A stretch of 64,000 nt of DNA, taken from NCBI RefSeq assembly GCF_000312665.1, contig NZ_HF536773.1:62001-126000 (forward strand), given 5' to 3'. Position numbers and translations under genes: made by a program. Position 1 is the first letter of the stretch; each line of letters begins with the position of its first letter. The notes below the pieces were generated by a model, which had not been told where the DNA came from, did no database searches, and saw only the letters and a program-made list of their open reading frames with translations. The stretch comes from Rhizobium mesoamericanum STM3625 (GTDB taxonomy: Bacteria > Pseudomonadota > Alphaproteobacteria > Rhizobiales > Rhizobiaceae). This document shows, in pieces, positions 16,289 through 25,114 of the stretch.

Positions 16289-17617
16289 TTAACCGGAGGT
16301 GACGCGCCACACCGTATTGCCGGCGTCGTCGGCGATTAACAAGGCGCCGCTCTTATCAAGAGCTAGTCCAACTGGGCGGCCGCGCGCTTCATTCCGCTCA
16401 CTCAGGAAACCGTTAACGACATCGATCGGCGAGCCACTCGGATGCCCGTTCTTGAAAGGAACGTAGATGACCTTGTAGCCGTTGAAGGCGTACCGATTCC
16501 AACTTCCGTGTTCGCCGACGAAAGCGCCCCCGCGATAGTTCGCTGGAAAGGCGTCCCCGGTGTTGAACACCATGCCGAGCGGCGCAACATGCGAACTTAG
16601 CGCATAGTCCGGCACGATCGCTTTGGAGACCAGGTCCGGGCGCTGCGGCACCACTCGTGGATCAATGTTGCGTCCAAAGTAACTGTAGGGCCATCCATAG
16701 AACCCGCCCTCTTTGACGGAGGTCATGTAGTCCGGAACGAGATTAGGGCCGAGTTCATCGCGCTCATTGACGACAGTCCACAGCGCTTTTGTCTGCGGCT
16801 CGAAGCTGAGACCGTTCGGATTGCGCAGCCCGTCGGCAAATATGCGTGAACGCCCGCTTTGGCGCTCCACTTCCCAGATCGCTGCACGTCCTTTTTCTGC
16901 CTCCAGGCCGTTCTCGGTGATATTGCTATTCGATCCGACCCCGACATAGAGGCGAGAGCCGTCCTCACTCGCCACCAGGCTCTTTGTCCAATGGTGATCG
17001 ATCGGGCCGCCAGGCAATTCCGTCAATCGGGTGCCAGGGTCGGTAATCTTCGTTTCGCCTTCGACATATGGGTACCTGACAATCGCATCGGTGTTTGCGA
17101 CGTAGAGGTCACTGCCGACGAGAGCCACGCCGAAAGGCGAATTCAGGTGGTCGAGAAAGACCTCCTTGAGGTCGGCCGTTCCGTCCCCGTTGCTGTCGCG
17201 AAGAATTGTTATACGGTTGATGGGCTTGCCTCCCCCTGTGCCAGTCGCAAACGACTGCACGAAATCCATGATGAGGTCCTTGGGCCTCTTGGCCGATGCC
17301 TCAGGCGGCGCCACGGATTCAGCAACCAGCGTGTCTCCGTTCGGCAGGGTATAAACCGATCGCGGGTGCTTCAGGCCCGTGGCAAAAGCGTGAATTTTAA
17401 AGCCACCGGCCACCGACGGACTCTCATTCTCTTTCCAGCCGACAACGTTTGCCACCCGCATCGGCGGGATCAGGTATTGAGAAACTGGCGGCAACTCTGG
17501 ATTAGGCCCGATTTCGTCAGACGGATCCGGATCGTTATTGCTGCATGAGCTCAAGGAGGAGCAACCCAGCAGCACCATGCCCAGGCAGGTTTTCCATTTA
17601 AGATTCACGAGATCCAA
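16289..17617 (-). CDS. PQQ-dependent sugar dehydrogenase-like lipoprotein (sorbosone dehydrogenase family)
   Basis: A 442-residue exported protein with a lipoprotein-type signal (hydrophobic residues 10-22, then LSSC with Cys 25). The body is a six-bladed beta-propeller of the soluble glucose/sorbosone dehydrogenase family: LKHPRSVYTLPNGDTLVAES, SPFGVALVGSDLYVANTD, GLRNPNGLSFEPQ and VGEHGSWNR are typical. Such periplasmic enzymes oxidise aldoses with PQQ, though many family members have no proven activity. Its start overlaps the end of the upstream DUF2231-like gene by 13 bases, so the two are cotranscribed from the EcfG-type promoter at 18079-18103. Confidence 0.82.
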   Translation of the reverse strand: MDLVNLKWKTCLGMVLLGCSSLSSCSNNDPDPSDEIGPNPELPPVSQYLIPPMRVANVVGWKENESPSVAGGFKIHAFATGLKHPRSVYTLPNGDTLVAESVAPPEASAKRPKDLIMDFVQSFATGTGGGKPINRITILRDSNGDGTADLKEVFLDHLNSPFGVALVGSDLYVANTDAIVRYPYVEGETKITDPGTRLTELPGGPIDHHWTKSLVASEDGSRLYVGVGSNSNITENGLEAEKGRAAIWEVERQSGRSRIFADGLRNPNGLSFEPQTKALWTVVNERDELGPNLVPDYMTSVKEGGFYGWPYSYFGRNIDPRVVPQRPDLVSKAIVPDYALSSHVAPLGMVFNTGDAFPANYRGGAFVGEHGSWNRYAFNGYKVIYVPFKNGHPSGSPIDVVNGFLSERNEARGRPVGLALDKSGALLIADDAGNTVWRVTSG

Positions 17618-18051
17618 TCCTCCGGCTTGCGGTGCTTGGAAATGGTCCCAAGTAGGGCAGCGACCGCTATTGCCGCCGCGGTAAACGCCGAAAGCGCGAG
17701 CCCGCTAGGAACGACGGAGGTCCAAGCATCACGGCTATGAATGAACAAATTGAACACCGACAGGACGAAAGCGAGAATAAGGCAGGCGAGGTAAATCCAC
17801 GAGACGATCGGCTCCAAACTTATCGCACCGCGAATGACGTCGATGACAAGCGTCGCAGCAGCGATGATCCCGATCAGCAGCCCGGCCGTGAGTAACCAGG
17901 CTGAAAAGTCGGCCCACGTCATTTCCGCGGTTTTCCAATAGACAATATCGGTGACGAGCGCGCCGATCAGAAAGGCGGCGCAGAAATGCAAGGGCACAGT
18001 GCTAATTGATGGGGGAGCTGCGCCTGCAGCCATCATCCTTGGATCAGCCAT
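17605..18051 (-). CDS. DUF2231-type four-helix membrane protein
   Basis: A 148-residue protein with four predicted membrane helices (around residues 18-38, 50-72, 82-104 and 115-135) and a short N-terminus, VPLHFCAAFLIGALVTDIVY. It resembles the DUF2231 group of small membrane proteins, often found with haem- or PQQ-linked periplasmic dehydrogenases. It could anchor or pass electrons from the overlapping sugar dehydrogenase; this is inference. ATG 18051 has AAGGA 8 bases upstream and is preferred over ATG 18057. Confidence 0.65.
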   Translation of the reverse strand: MADPRMMAAGAAPPSISTVPLHFCAAFLIGALVTDIVYWKTAEMTWADFSAWLLTAGLLIGIIAAATLVIDVIRGAISLEPIVSWIYLACLILAFVLSVFNLFIHSRDAWTSVVPSGLALSAFTAAAIAVAALLGTISKHRKPEDWIS

Positions 18052-18078
18052 TATCACGATCCTTCTGATTGGATTTCA

Positions 18079-18103
18079 AACAACGCGTTCGTCAGAAGGT
18101 TCC
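18079..18103 (-). promoter_or_regulatory. EcfG-type promoter for the DUF2231/PQQ dehydrogenase operon
   Basis: Reverse strand GGAAC (18103-18099), 16 bp, TGTT (18082-18079), 27 bp before ATG 18051. Confidence 0.7.
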
Positions 18104-18227
18104 CGCTAAACGTCGATGCTTTTCTCGGCAAGAGGACAAGACGTCATGTGGTTCTGCCACACGGAAGCGTAGCTCATTCGTGTTTTGGATGGAGGCAACC
18201 GATCGCCGCGCCAGACGACCAGGTAAC

Positions 18228-18252
18228 GGAACTTTGTCCAAAGGACAGGGTT
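18228..18252 (+). promoter_or_regulatory. EcfG-type promoter for the small secreted protein
   Basis: GGAAC (18228-18232), 16 bp, GGTT (18249-18252), 31 bp before ATG 18284. Confidence 0.65.
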
Positions 18253-18283
18253 GATCATCAAATAGAGCTATAGAGGAAGAGCG

Positions 18284-18643
18284 ATGCCCGACAGACGCAC
18301 AATTGCTCTCGGCCTCGCGTCGGCCATTACGCTGCTAAGCGCCACGGACGCTTGCAGTGAAGGACAAACAGGAACCAATCGCAGCAATTGTCAGGCTCCC
18401 GCACAACAGCAATCGCCGAACGCCCCGGCGCGCGCAGGCAATCGCGAAAGAGACGTTTCCAAATGTGGGGGTGTGATAGCGCCACCGAGATCAGGTGACG
18501 AAGTTATCGAGCACCCGGCCCCGGAGATCGGCAAGACGCCGGTCATTCCTCCCTCCGATATCCCTGGTCGTCGTTTCAACCATGGCGAGCCAGAGAATTG
18601 GCTACAAATGGCGGTTCACAAGGCTCGCCAGCCTGGACAATAA
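18284..18643 (+). CDS. Small secreted protein of unknown function
   Basis: A 119-residue protein with a signal peptide (RRTIALGLASAITLLSATDA) and a Gln/Pro/Asn-rich mature part. Three cysteines remain after cleavage (near residues 24, 40 and 61), and a proline-rich segment IEHPAPEIGKTPVIPPSDIP follows. No enzyme motif is present. GAGGAAGAG lies just upstream of ATG, and an EcfG-type promoter lies 31 bp upstream. It is probably a periplasmic stress protein, by context only. Confidence 0.7.
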   Translation: MPDRRTIALGLASAITLLSATDACSEGQTGTNRSNCQAPAQQQSPNAPARAGNRERDVSKCGGVIAPPRSGDEVIEHPAPEIGKTPVIPPSDIPGRRFNHGEPENWLQMAVHKARQPGQ

Positions 18644-18735
18644 GGGCCGAAGCGATTTTTTCCGACGGTGTTCATTATGGTTCGGTTGTCCGATTATCCG
18701 CCTAAAATTGCAGCGTCATCTTGGAGGTATTCGCA

Positions 18736-19748
18736 GTGTCGGAAGGTCTGCAGTTCCCGATCGTCGGTACCGGTGCTTCAGCAGGAGGTATTCCTGCGCT
18801 GAAGGCTTTCTTTGAGAAGATGCCTGCCAACCCAGGTATGGCTTTCGTGATTGTGACGCATCTTAGCCGCGATCGCGAAAGTTTTTTGCACAAAGTGATC
18901 GCCCGTTACACGCTGCTGCCGGTCACCGCCACCGAACAGGATATGGTCGTTCGCGAAGACCGCGTGTACGTGATGCCGAGTAACACGATCCTGACTATCA
19001 AAGGCGGCAAGCTGCAAGTTCGCAAGCCCGATCAGGCCAAGCGCGAGCGCAAGCCTATCGATTTTTCACCTCGCTTGCCCTGGACCGAGCCGTACAGTCT
19101 GCCGCTGTGATACTTTCAGGTAGTGATGGAGACGGGACACTTCGGGCTAAAGCAATTCGCGAGGCCGGAGGCTTTGCGGCGGAGCAGCACCAGAAAGTGC
19201 TAATCAACGAGCTGAATCTCCGCGTGAAAAATCTCCTCGTGGTGTGGCCAGCATTGCCAAACGCAATTTGGAAACAGCCTCAAGTCTCGAGCTCTTTGGC
19301 AAGGTCTTCCTAGGCAGGCTGAAATCGATGGAAACAGCGTACGCTATGCTGTCGTCTAACAACTGGAAGAGCGCCTCCGTGCGAGACATTTTCGCCGATG
19401 AGTTGGAGCCTTCAGTGATCAGAATTACGATCTGGAAGGACCGGACGTTCAATCGGCGGCGCAACCATGTGTGTCCCTCGCAATGGTCGCACATGACCTC
19501 GGGACAAACGCCTTCAAACACGGCTTCTTGTCAGTGGACGGCGGTCGGGTGAACGTGGGTTGGACACTCGATGATCGAATGCTCCAGCTTACCTGGATTG
19601 AGAAAGGCGGCCCGCGGGTTACCGAACCTAAGCCACTGGCTATGGGTCCGAACTGCTTCATGGCGAAATTGAATATCGCTTGAGGGCAAAAATAGAAACA
19701 AATTACCGGCCCGAAGGGTTGGAACTGCACCTTCGCTTCCCAACCTAG
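18736..19748 (+). pseudogene. Decayed CheB-HWE histidine kinase fusion gene with internal deletion and frameshifts
   Basis: The first 110 codons are a CheB methylesterase start: FPIVGTGASAGGIPALKAFF and FVIVTHLSRDRESFLHK. At about 19065 the frame shifts and continues as SLALDRAVQSAAVILSGSDG then EAGGFAA. It then jumps directly into an HWE kinase dimerisation motif, LINELNLRVKNLL. Further frame changes lead through LETASSLELFGKVFLGRL, then LAMVAHDLGTNAFKHGFLSV, then the final NYRPEGLELHLRFPT before TAG 19746-19748. The CheR and PAS regions expected between CheB and the kinase in such hybrid sensors are absent. At least three frameshifts plus a large deletion make it non-functional. Confidence 0.85.
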
Positions 19749-19760
19749 CCAGGTGCTCCG

Positions 19761-20114
19761 TTGCCACCCGATCTCCGTATCTTGATTGTCGAGGACGAGT
19801 TTTTCATTGCCACTGATCTTGCACAGACATTGCGAGACGAGGGCTACGCAGTCGCGGGACCGGTTCCCTCGGTCGGCGAGGCTCTTATGCTCATCGACGA
19901 AGGAACTGTTGCGGCTGCCGTTCTCGATATTCATCTCAATGATGAGCACAGTTATCCGGTCGCAGATCACCTTGCACGCCTCGGCATCCCTTTTCTATTT
20001 TTGACCAGCTACGTGGAAGCGGATCTACCCGAGCGGTTCAAAAATCGCCCTCTCATTTCCAAGCTCGCTAATGTTCAAGCCGTCGTGGTGGTGTTGCAGG
20101 CGTTTCTTACCTGA
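19761..20114 (+). CDS. Single-domain response regulator, FAT GUY type
   Basis: A 117-residue receiver. The acidic cluster is ILIVEDEF, the phosphoacceptor is Asp 56 (AAVLDIHLND), the Thr is in FLFLTSY (78-84) and the Lys is 101. FLFLTSY lies where FAT GUY-type receivers, which are tied to the general stress response, carry F-A-T-G-Y. The usual Pro after the Lys is Leu here (ISKLAN), a possible sign of relaxed selection. The start is a TTG 12 bases after the end of the decayed kinase gene, probably its former partner. No EcfG-type promoter was seen directly upstream. Confidence 0.75.
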   Translation: MPPDLRILIVEDEFFIATDLAQTLRDEGYAVAGPVPSVGEALMLIDEGTVAAAVLDIHLNDEHSYPVADHLARLGIPFLFLTSYVEADLPERFKNRPLISKLANVQAVVVVLQAFLT

Positions 20115-20386
20115 CCCCGATCAGCGATCGGAGACAGACGTCAGCGTGGGTCTGTGCCGCTGACGACCTGGCAATGGCACAACGTAGCCAAACTCCTAAA
20201 AGGTTTTGATGGCCGTGGAAACGACATTCGGAGCGGACCTATCGCACAAGCATCGACGGACATACTGTGATGTTTCCCGATATGCGTACCCGCTTTGATG
20301 AGAGAGTGATCTCTGCTACTTCTATCGGGGTGGAAATACCCGGCCACGATTACACTTCGATTGGAGACAAAGGAAAAGAGAGCGCG

Positions 20387-21484
20387 ATGAATGGCAATGA
20401 GAAGGATCCCATCGATTCCATCTCACCGGGTCAAGAAAGAACGCAGGAGCACAAACACCAAGCCGCCAATATCCCATTCGGCCTCAAGCAGCAGTTCCCG
20501 TCAGAAGCATCCTCGGCGAATTGGCTGGCTGCGATTGTCGAGAACTGCAATGACGCGATTATCAGCAAGACGCTTGAAGGCATTATCACCACTTGGAATC
20601 ACGCTGCAGAGCGTCTGTTTGGATATTCGTCGGCCGAAGCGATCGGGCGGCCCATAACGATCGTCATCCCCATGGACCGGCTTCATGAAGAAGAAGACAT
20701 CCTCAGAAAGGTTCGTCGGGGCGAGCGGGTGGATTATTATGAAACTGTGCGTCAGCGCAAGGACGGAGGCCTCATAGATATCGCGCTCACAGTTTCGCCG
20801 GTGCGAAACGCGGAGGGTTCGATTATCGGCGCCTCGAAAATCGCCCGCGACGTGTCCGAGCGCAGGCGCGAACGCGAGCGCCAAGTTATTCTCCTTAGAG
20901 AGATGAGCCATCGCATCAAGAACCTGTTCGCGATGATCAATGCGTTGATCAATATTAGTGAACGCTCAGCAGAGAATACGAAAGAGCTCGCCTCAGATTT
21001 GCGCAACCGGGTCTTCTCTCTGGCTCGGGCCCAGCAGCTCACACTGCCAGATCCATCAGGCCCAATATCCGAGGGGTTCTCGACCAGCTTGTTTTCACTT
21101 CTTGAGGCAATATTCGCCGCTCATCAAGAAACCGGCCGGGACCGGATTAAAATTCAAGGAGTTGACGTCCCAATACAGGGCACGGCGCTGAACTCTCTGG
21201 CGTTGCTGTTGCATGAATTTTCGACGAATGCCGTCAAGCATGGAGCACTTTCTACGACCGATGGCCGCATCAGCATCGAGATTGCATCTAACGGGAACGA
21301 ACTGCGCCTCACCTGGAGCGAAACCGGGGGGCCGCCAATTCCGGCACCAACCCCAGGGAATGGCTTCGGAACTCAGCTGGAGCAGGCGATCGTTGAAGGT
21401 GCGCTGCGCGGCTCGATCGCTCGTGATTGGAGACCAGAAGGGCTTCAAATTCATCTGAGCGTGCCGATACGCACGGTCAATTGA
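20387..21484 (+). CDS. PAS-HWE sensor histidine kinase
   Basis: A 365-residue cytoplasmic kinase. A PAS domain spans residues about 45-160 (NDAIISKTLEGIITTWNHAA, FGYSSAEAIGRPI, ending SERRRERERQ). It is followed by the HWE-type dimerisation segment LLREMSHRIKNLFAMINALI (His 175), the ATP-binding N-box LLLHEFSTNAVKHGAL and the LTWSETGGP element that names the family. HWE/HisKA2 kinases feed the PhyR-NepR-EcfG general stress pathway, often with FAT GUY receivers such as the upstream gene. ATG 20387 follows GAAAAGAGAG; the frame extends to 20267 without a better start. Confidence 0.88.
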   Translation: MNGNEKDPIDSISPGQERTQEHKHQAANIPFGLKQQFPSEASSANWLAAIVENCNDAIISKTLEGIITTWNHAAERLFGYSSAEAIGRPITIVIPMDRLHEEEDILRKVRRGERVDYYETVRQRKDGGLIDIALTVSPVRNAEGSIIGASKIARDVSERRRERERQVILLREMSHRIKNLFAMINALINISERSAENTKELASDLRNRVFSLARAQQLTLPDPSGPISEGFSTSLFSLLEAIFAAHQETGRDRIKIQGVDVPIQGTALNSLALLLHEFSTNAVKHGALSTTDGRISIEIASNGNELRLTWSETGGPPIPAPTPGNGFGTQLEQAIVEGALRGSIARDWRPEGLQIHLSVPIRTVN

Positions 21485-21489
21485 CCCGC

Positions 21490-21651
21490 CTAACGTCGCG
21501 CCACTCGCATAACGAGCGATATGACGAAAAGAGCAAGGAAGATAAAGAACAAGATCTGCGCGATCGAGGCGGAAGCGCCCGCTATGCCGCCAAACCCAAG
21601 AACACCAGCAATCAGCGCAACGATCAAAAACACCAGGGCATAGTAGAGCAT
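21490..21651 (-). CDS. DUF1328 (YtjA-type) small membrane protein
   Basis: A 53-residue protein with two hydrophobic helices and the family pattern ALIAGVLGFGGIAGASASIA, then FFIFLALFVISLV and a basic end. DUF1328 proteins are small inner-membrane proteins common in stress regulons; their function is unknown. ATG 21651 has GGAG 7 bases upstream. An EcfG-type promoter lies at 21693-21717. Confidence 0.85.
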   Translation of the reverse strand: MLYYALVFLIVALIAGVLGFGGIAGASASIAQILFFIFLALFVISLVMRVARR

Positions 21652-21692
21652 TTTCGACTCCATTGTATTCACGCATCTATTCAACCGTATCC

Positions 21693-21717
21693 AACCAACG
21701 GATACGGTATTGGTTCC
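21693..21717 (-). promoter_or_regulatory. EcfG-type promoter for the DUF1328 gene
   Basis: Reverse strand GGAAC (21717-21713), 16 bp, GGTT (21696-21693), 41 bp before ATG 21651. Confidence 0.7.
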
Positions 21718-22145
21718 ATCATTTATCAGCAGCCCACAGATGTCCCCGCTGCGGAAGGGTCGTTTGCATCCCAGCCGATGGCTGACCATCTCGCTGCACT
21801 CGGGTTGGTGACCCTGCTACTTGATCGGGCGAGGTATTGGTGAAGCCCGGGTGAAGCCCGCGTACGTCAGCCGATATTGCTGGTAACTAGTCCACAATCC
21901 CCAATGTCCTGGATAAAGGGAAACTGTGAGGCCATCAACGACACCGTCATTATTCATCGAGATTGTCGACACCTGCAGCCTCACCTGCCTGAGCGGAACC
22001 GACCATCGTCGTAAAGGGTGCGCCGTTCGCAGACGATGGCGCGAGATTGCAGCATATACTCTCTCTGTGAGTGCACAAATACGGTAGGTGGCGCGCACCG
22101 GTCGCGGCATCGCTTTGCCTCAAGTCGTCCTGCTGCAGCGGAGCG
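21718..22145. other. Intergenic stretch, no gene seen
   Basis: Between two outward-facing EcfG-type promoters (21693-21717 reverse, 22146-22170 forward). Open frames here lack ribosome binding sites and protein-like composition. Confidence 0.5.
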
Positions 22146-22170
22146 GGAACTATCTGAAACATCCGTTGTT
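22146..22170 (+). promoter_or_regulatory. EcfG-type promoter for the 22208-24166 operon
   Basis: GGAAC (22146-22150), 16 bp, TGTT (22167-22170), 37 bp before ATG 22208. Confidence 0.7.
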
Positions 22171-22207
22171 CGACGGAAATCAAACGTTCTTTCACTAGGA
22201 GACAGCC

Positions 22208-22783
22208 ATGACTGAACGAGACGTCGGCTCGGATGGCGGACGCGATATCGCAACACCGCATGCTCCGGGCAGTTCTGTAGGGCAGACATCGGTCGCTAAA
22301 AGCGCTGCGGCCGATCTGGGCCGAAAAATTTCCGAAGACGTACAATCCCTGAAGGAAACCGTGGGCGATGACGTAGCTGCCGCAACTGACGCGGCCAAGC
22401 AAATGGCATCTCGCCAGAAGAATGTAATAGCAGAAAAGCTGGGCGGCGTCGCTGCCGCGATGGAGAAGGTCGCCAATGAACTGGAGAACGGCAACCAGCG
22501 AGACATCGGTCGTCTGACACGAACTCTTGGCGCTAGCGTGCATGGGCTTTCCGAGCAGATAAAGGACCAAGATGTAGGGCAAGTTGCACGAACAGCAGAG
22601 AACTATGGCAGGCAACAGCCTCTTGCATTCTTAGGCATGGCCGCCCTCGCCGGCTTTGCCGCAAGTCGCTTTCTGATGGCATCGGCAGGGCGTCAGAGCC
22701 AAACCGGTCCAACCGACGACAAAGGCGCGGCTGGCCAACGTCACCTCGGTGGCCGCTCTACGGAGGATCGCCCAAATGGCTAG
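22208..22783 (+). CDS. Membrane-anchored stress protein, unknown function
   Basis: A 191-residue protein. The first 140 residues are charged, Ala-rich and likely helical (repeated DDVAAATDAAKQMA-like stretches). A single hydrophobic segment follows, PLAFLGMAALAGFAASRFLM (about 139-158), and then a polar tail. It resembles rhizobial nutrient-deprivation-induced-type proteins; no catalytic motif is visible. GGAG lies 9 bases before ATG. The last 8 bases overlap the next gene, so it is coupled to the holin-like membrane protein. Confidence 0.7.
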   Translation: MTERDVGSDGGRDIATPHAPGSSVGQTSVAKSAAADLGRKISEDVQSLKETVGDDVAAATDAAKQMASRQKNVIAEKLGGVAAAMEKVANELENGNQRDIGRLTRTLGASVHGLSEQIKDQDVGQVARTAENYGRQQPLAFLGMAALAGFAASRFLMASAGRQSQTGPTDDKGAAGQRHLGGRSTEDRPNG

Positions 22784-23192
22784 CTTCCAAGATCAGCGTT
22801 CAATCACCGAGCTTGTTACGGGCCTTCTTGCCGACTTATCCGGTCTTTTCCGCAACGAACTCAACCTCGCCAAAGCCGAAGCCTCCGATAAAGTGTCACA
22901 TGCCTTGGCTGGCGCGGGCACTATCGCTGCAGGACTCGTTTTGGCCGTCGGGGCTCTCGGCGTGCTGCTCGCAGCGCTTGTGAAGGCTGTTACTGCGTTC
23001 CTGATGGCACGAGGTATGTCCGAACCTAACGCCGACGTCCTTTCCTCAGTCATCGTCGGCGTCATCGTTGGAATAATCGCCTGGGCTGTGATCGCCCGCG
23101 GCCGCGCCGCTTTGCGTGAAGAAAGTCTCAGGCTCGACCATACCGCCGCGTCCCTTCGGCGTGACGCGCAGATCATCAAGGAGAAAACGTAA
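22776..23192 (+). CDS. Phage holin superfamily 6-like (DUF1469) membrane protein
   Basis: A 138-residue protein. An amphipathic N-terminal helix (ELVTGLLADLSGLFRNELNL) precedes two membrane helices (about 48-70 and 85-105) and a charged C-terminal helix (RAALREESLRLDHTAASLRR). This is the Phage_holin_3_6/DUF1469 layout. Despite the name these are host membrane-associated proteins of unknown function, often encoded with DUF3618 genes as here. Its start overlaps the upstream gene by 8 bases, and its TAA shares a base with the next ATG. Confidence 0.8.
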   Translation: MASFQDQRSITELVTGLLADLSGLFRNELNLAKAEASDKVSHALAGAGTIAAGLVLAVGALGVLLAALVKAVTAFLMARGMSEPNADVLSSVIVGVIVGIIAWAVIARGRAALREESLRLDHTAASLRRDAQIIKEKT

Positions 23193-24166
23193 TGGCCTAT
23201 ACGCCCACTAGCCCGACCACTGCGGAGATCGAGCGCGAGATCAACGATGACCGCCGACGTATCGAAGAAAAGATTGATGCCATCCAACAACGTCTCTCCC
23301 CGGGACAGCTTGTGGATGAGGTCCTTGCTTACGCGAAGTCCTCTGGTGGAGGAGAATACGTCGCCAGTCTCGGCGCAGCGCTTAAGAACAATCCCATCCC
23401 TCTCGCCCTCATGGGCATCAGCATGGCTTGGCTCATGGCCGGACCGAAATCGACGTTGTCGAGTTATGCCCAATCAGACGAATATCCCTTGGCGACGGTC
23501 CAAGGGAGCGTGCGCCGCACCGGCCCTGTTCAGGCCGATGGCGAAAACCGCTATAGTCATTTCATTGATGATGCGGGAACACGCTATAAGGCGTTGACCG
23601 ACGAGACCGGAAAACGAGCCGGCCACTTTGTAGACGAGACAGGAAAGATGTTTCGCGGCCTTGCGGACGCTACGGGCCAGCAGATCCAAGACATACGTGA
23701 CGAAGCGGGCGTGTTGCTTGATCAGGCAATGGGATGGTCCTCCCATACATGGCAGCGAGTCACGAATTCGGCCGGCAAATTGGGTGACGCCCTTGCTGAG
23801 GCCGGGCGAGGTTCCTATCGCGCGAGCGCTCACATCAGTGAAAACACACTGGCGCAATTCCGGGATCAACCCCTCGTCGGCGGCGCTCTCGCTTTTGCCA
23901 TCGGAGCAGCGATTGGTGCTGCCCTTCCTCACACGGAACAAGAAGATTCTGGAATGGGCGCTCTGTCCGACGAGATGAAGAAGCAGGTCTCGGATGGGGT
24001 GTCTCAGGCTTTGACCAAAGCGGCAGAGGTCGGTGAAGATGCGTCTAAGCGAGTTGTCTCGGCTGCCACCGACATTCACGACCAGGCGCGAAACCAGATT
24101 GCGAAAGAAGTGGACCAGCTACGTGATGTAGACGAACGCATGGATCCCGCGAGCGATTTGCGCTAG
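23192..24166 (+). CDS. DUF3618 protein with glycine/alanine membrane segment
   Basis: A 324-residue protein. The N-terminus carries the DUF3618 segment TTAEIEREINDDRRRIEEKI. A hydrophobic stretch follows (PLALMGISMAWLMA), then short degenerate repeats of an ETGK-containing unit (TDETGKRAGHF, VDETGKMFRGL) in a helical region, and a second hydrophobic segment near residues 230-248 (GALAFAIGAAIGAALPH). It is probably a membrane-bound envelope or stress protein; function unknown. Last gene of a tight three-gene operon closed by a terminator-like hairpin at 24247-24272. Confidence 0.75.
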   Translation: MAYTPTSPTTAEIEREINDDRRRIEEKIDAIQQRLSPGQLVDEVLAYAKSSGGGEYVASLGAALKNNPIPLALMGISMAWLMAGPKSTLSSYAQSDEYPLATVQGSVRRTGPVQADGENRYSHFIDDAGTRYKALTDETGKRAGHFVDETGKMFRGLADATGQQIQDIRDEAGVLLDQAMGWSSHTWQRVTNSAGKLGDALAEAGRGSYRASAHISENTLAQFRDQPLVGGALAFAIGAAIGAALPHTEQEDSGMGALSDEMKKQVSDGVSQALTKAAEVGEDASKRVVSAATDIHDQARNQIAKEVDQLRDVDERMDPASDLR

Positions 24167-24246
24167 CCAACTTTGCTGGCCGGATGACCAACGTAGCTTT
24201 CCCGCCGTTGTTTCACCTCAACCTACTGCCAGCCGTAAATTAGAAA

Positions 24247-24279
24247 CCCGGTGCTGAGTGGCCGGCACCGGGCTTCTTT
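24247..24279 (+). terminator. Terminator-like hairpin after the DUF3618 operon
   Basis: Stem CCCGGTGC (24247-24254) with GCACCGGG (24265-24272), 10-base loop, then CTTCTTTC. Confidence 0.6.
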
Positions 24280-24372
24280 CGACTGCCGTTGAGGGAAAGC
24301 AGTCGATGCGACGAATGTCGCCCGGCAATAACTCAGATGCAAGGGCGGTTGTTCCCGAGGTGCAGGATTACT

Positions 24373-24397
24373 GGAACAAGTCGGCGGCATTGGTGTT
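24373..24397 (+). promoter_or_regulatory. EcfG-type promoter for the 60-residue hydrophilic protein
   Basis: GGAAC (24373-24377), 16 bp, TGTT (24394-24397), 25 bp before ATG 24423. Confidence 0.7.
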
Positions 24398-24422
24398 GAT
24401 CCATGGCGGAAAGGAGAATGAC

Positions 24423-24605
24423 ATGAAGACAAATGACACCAACGCGACGCCGGAACAAAGGCCGCCGAAGGACGTGAGGTCAATCGCCAAAAAACACGAA
24501 GCGGCCGACAAGGAATCGCTTGCGCCGCCAGCTGTTCAGCCTCATGGAGCCAAGGATGAAAGCGAGCGTCCGATTGTCAACCCGATTACAGGCGTCGCGC
24601 AGTAG
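24423..24605 (+). CDS. Small hydrophilic protein, unknown function
   Basis: A 60-residue, highly charged protein without hydrophobic segments (KDVRSIAKKHEAADKESLAP), probably disordered and reminiscent of small stress-hydrophilin-type proteins. AAGGAGA lies 7 bases upstream of ATG 24423, and an EcfG-type promoter is 25 bp away. The longer frame back to 24258 crosses the promoter and is rejected. Confidence 0.65.
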   Translation: MKTNDTNATPEQRPPKDVRSIAKKHEAADKESLAPPAVQPHGAKDESERPIVNPITGVAQ

Positions 24606-24771
24606 CTAGCCCGCGCGACATTGGAAGCGCCGGTCGTGTTCAAGCATCTTCTCAGGTCGATGTGACCTGCAATTCGACATTAGAACATCTATCTACGCGT
24701 TTGACTATAATAGACATAGTAGCCAGCGATCGCATGCCCTCCATCTTGCATAACTGCGATCTCACAGGAGC

Positions 24772-25068
24772 TCAGGTGCCCCCGATATTGCGATCCGACC
24801 TCTTCCGAAAATAGCTCGGCACGTCTTCGCATGGCACAAGTTCGCCATGATGCGCTAGAAAATGTTGAAAGCTCTTCCTTAGAAGAGACAACGGGCAACG
24901 CTTGCACGCAGCTTCGCGCGCAATGTTTACGATCCGCTCGTAAGTGTCATCCCTTGCGCAGGTCGGCCACTCGTCGAGGTAATCGAAGACGTCATCTAGA
25001 CCACCGATTTCCTGAATAAAGTACTTTCGTTGCGCAAAGAGTGGCGCGCTGAACGCGTCGAGAGCCAT
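24772..25068 (-). CDS. DUF982 family protein
   Basis: A 98-residue protein matching the rhizobial DUF982 pattern: an N-terminal strand region, LDDVFDYLDEWPTCARDDTY and a C-terminal helix with Ala/Cys-rich positions (IVNIAREAACKRC). DUF982 proteins are small, abundant in Rhizobiaceae and uncharacterised. Monocistronic; no EcfG-type site was found within 100 bp upstream. A second DUF982 protein is encoded at 42905-43186. Confidence 0.7.
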   Translation of the reverse strand: MALDAFSAPLFAQRKYFIQEIGGLDDVFDYLDEWPTCARDDTYERIVNIAREAACKRCPLSLLRKSFQHFLAHHGELVPCEDVPSYFRKRSDRNIGGT

Positions 25069-25114
25069 TTCTACCTCCTCGTCAGATGTAGGCCGTAAAT
25101 ACTACTTCGAAGAT

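Noticed and set aside
16859..17548. Forward frame of 229 codons
   Set aside because: Shadow of the PQQ-type dehydrogenase gene.
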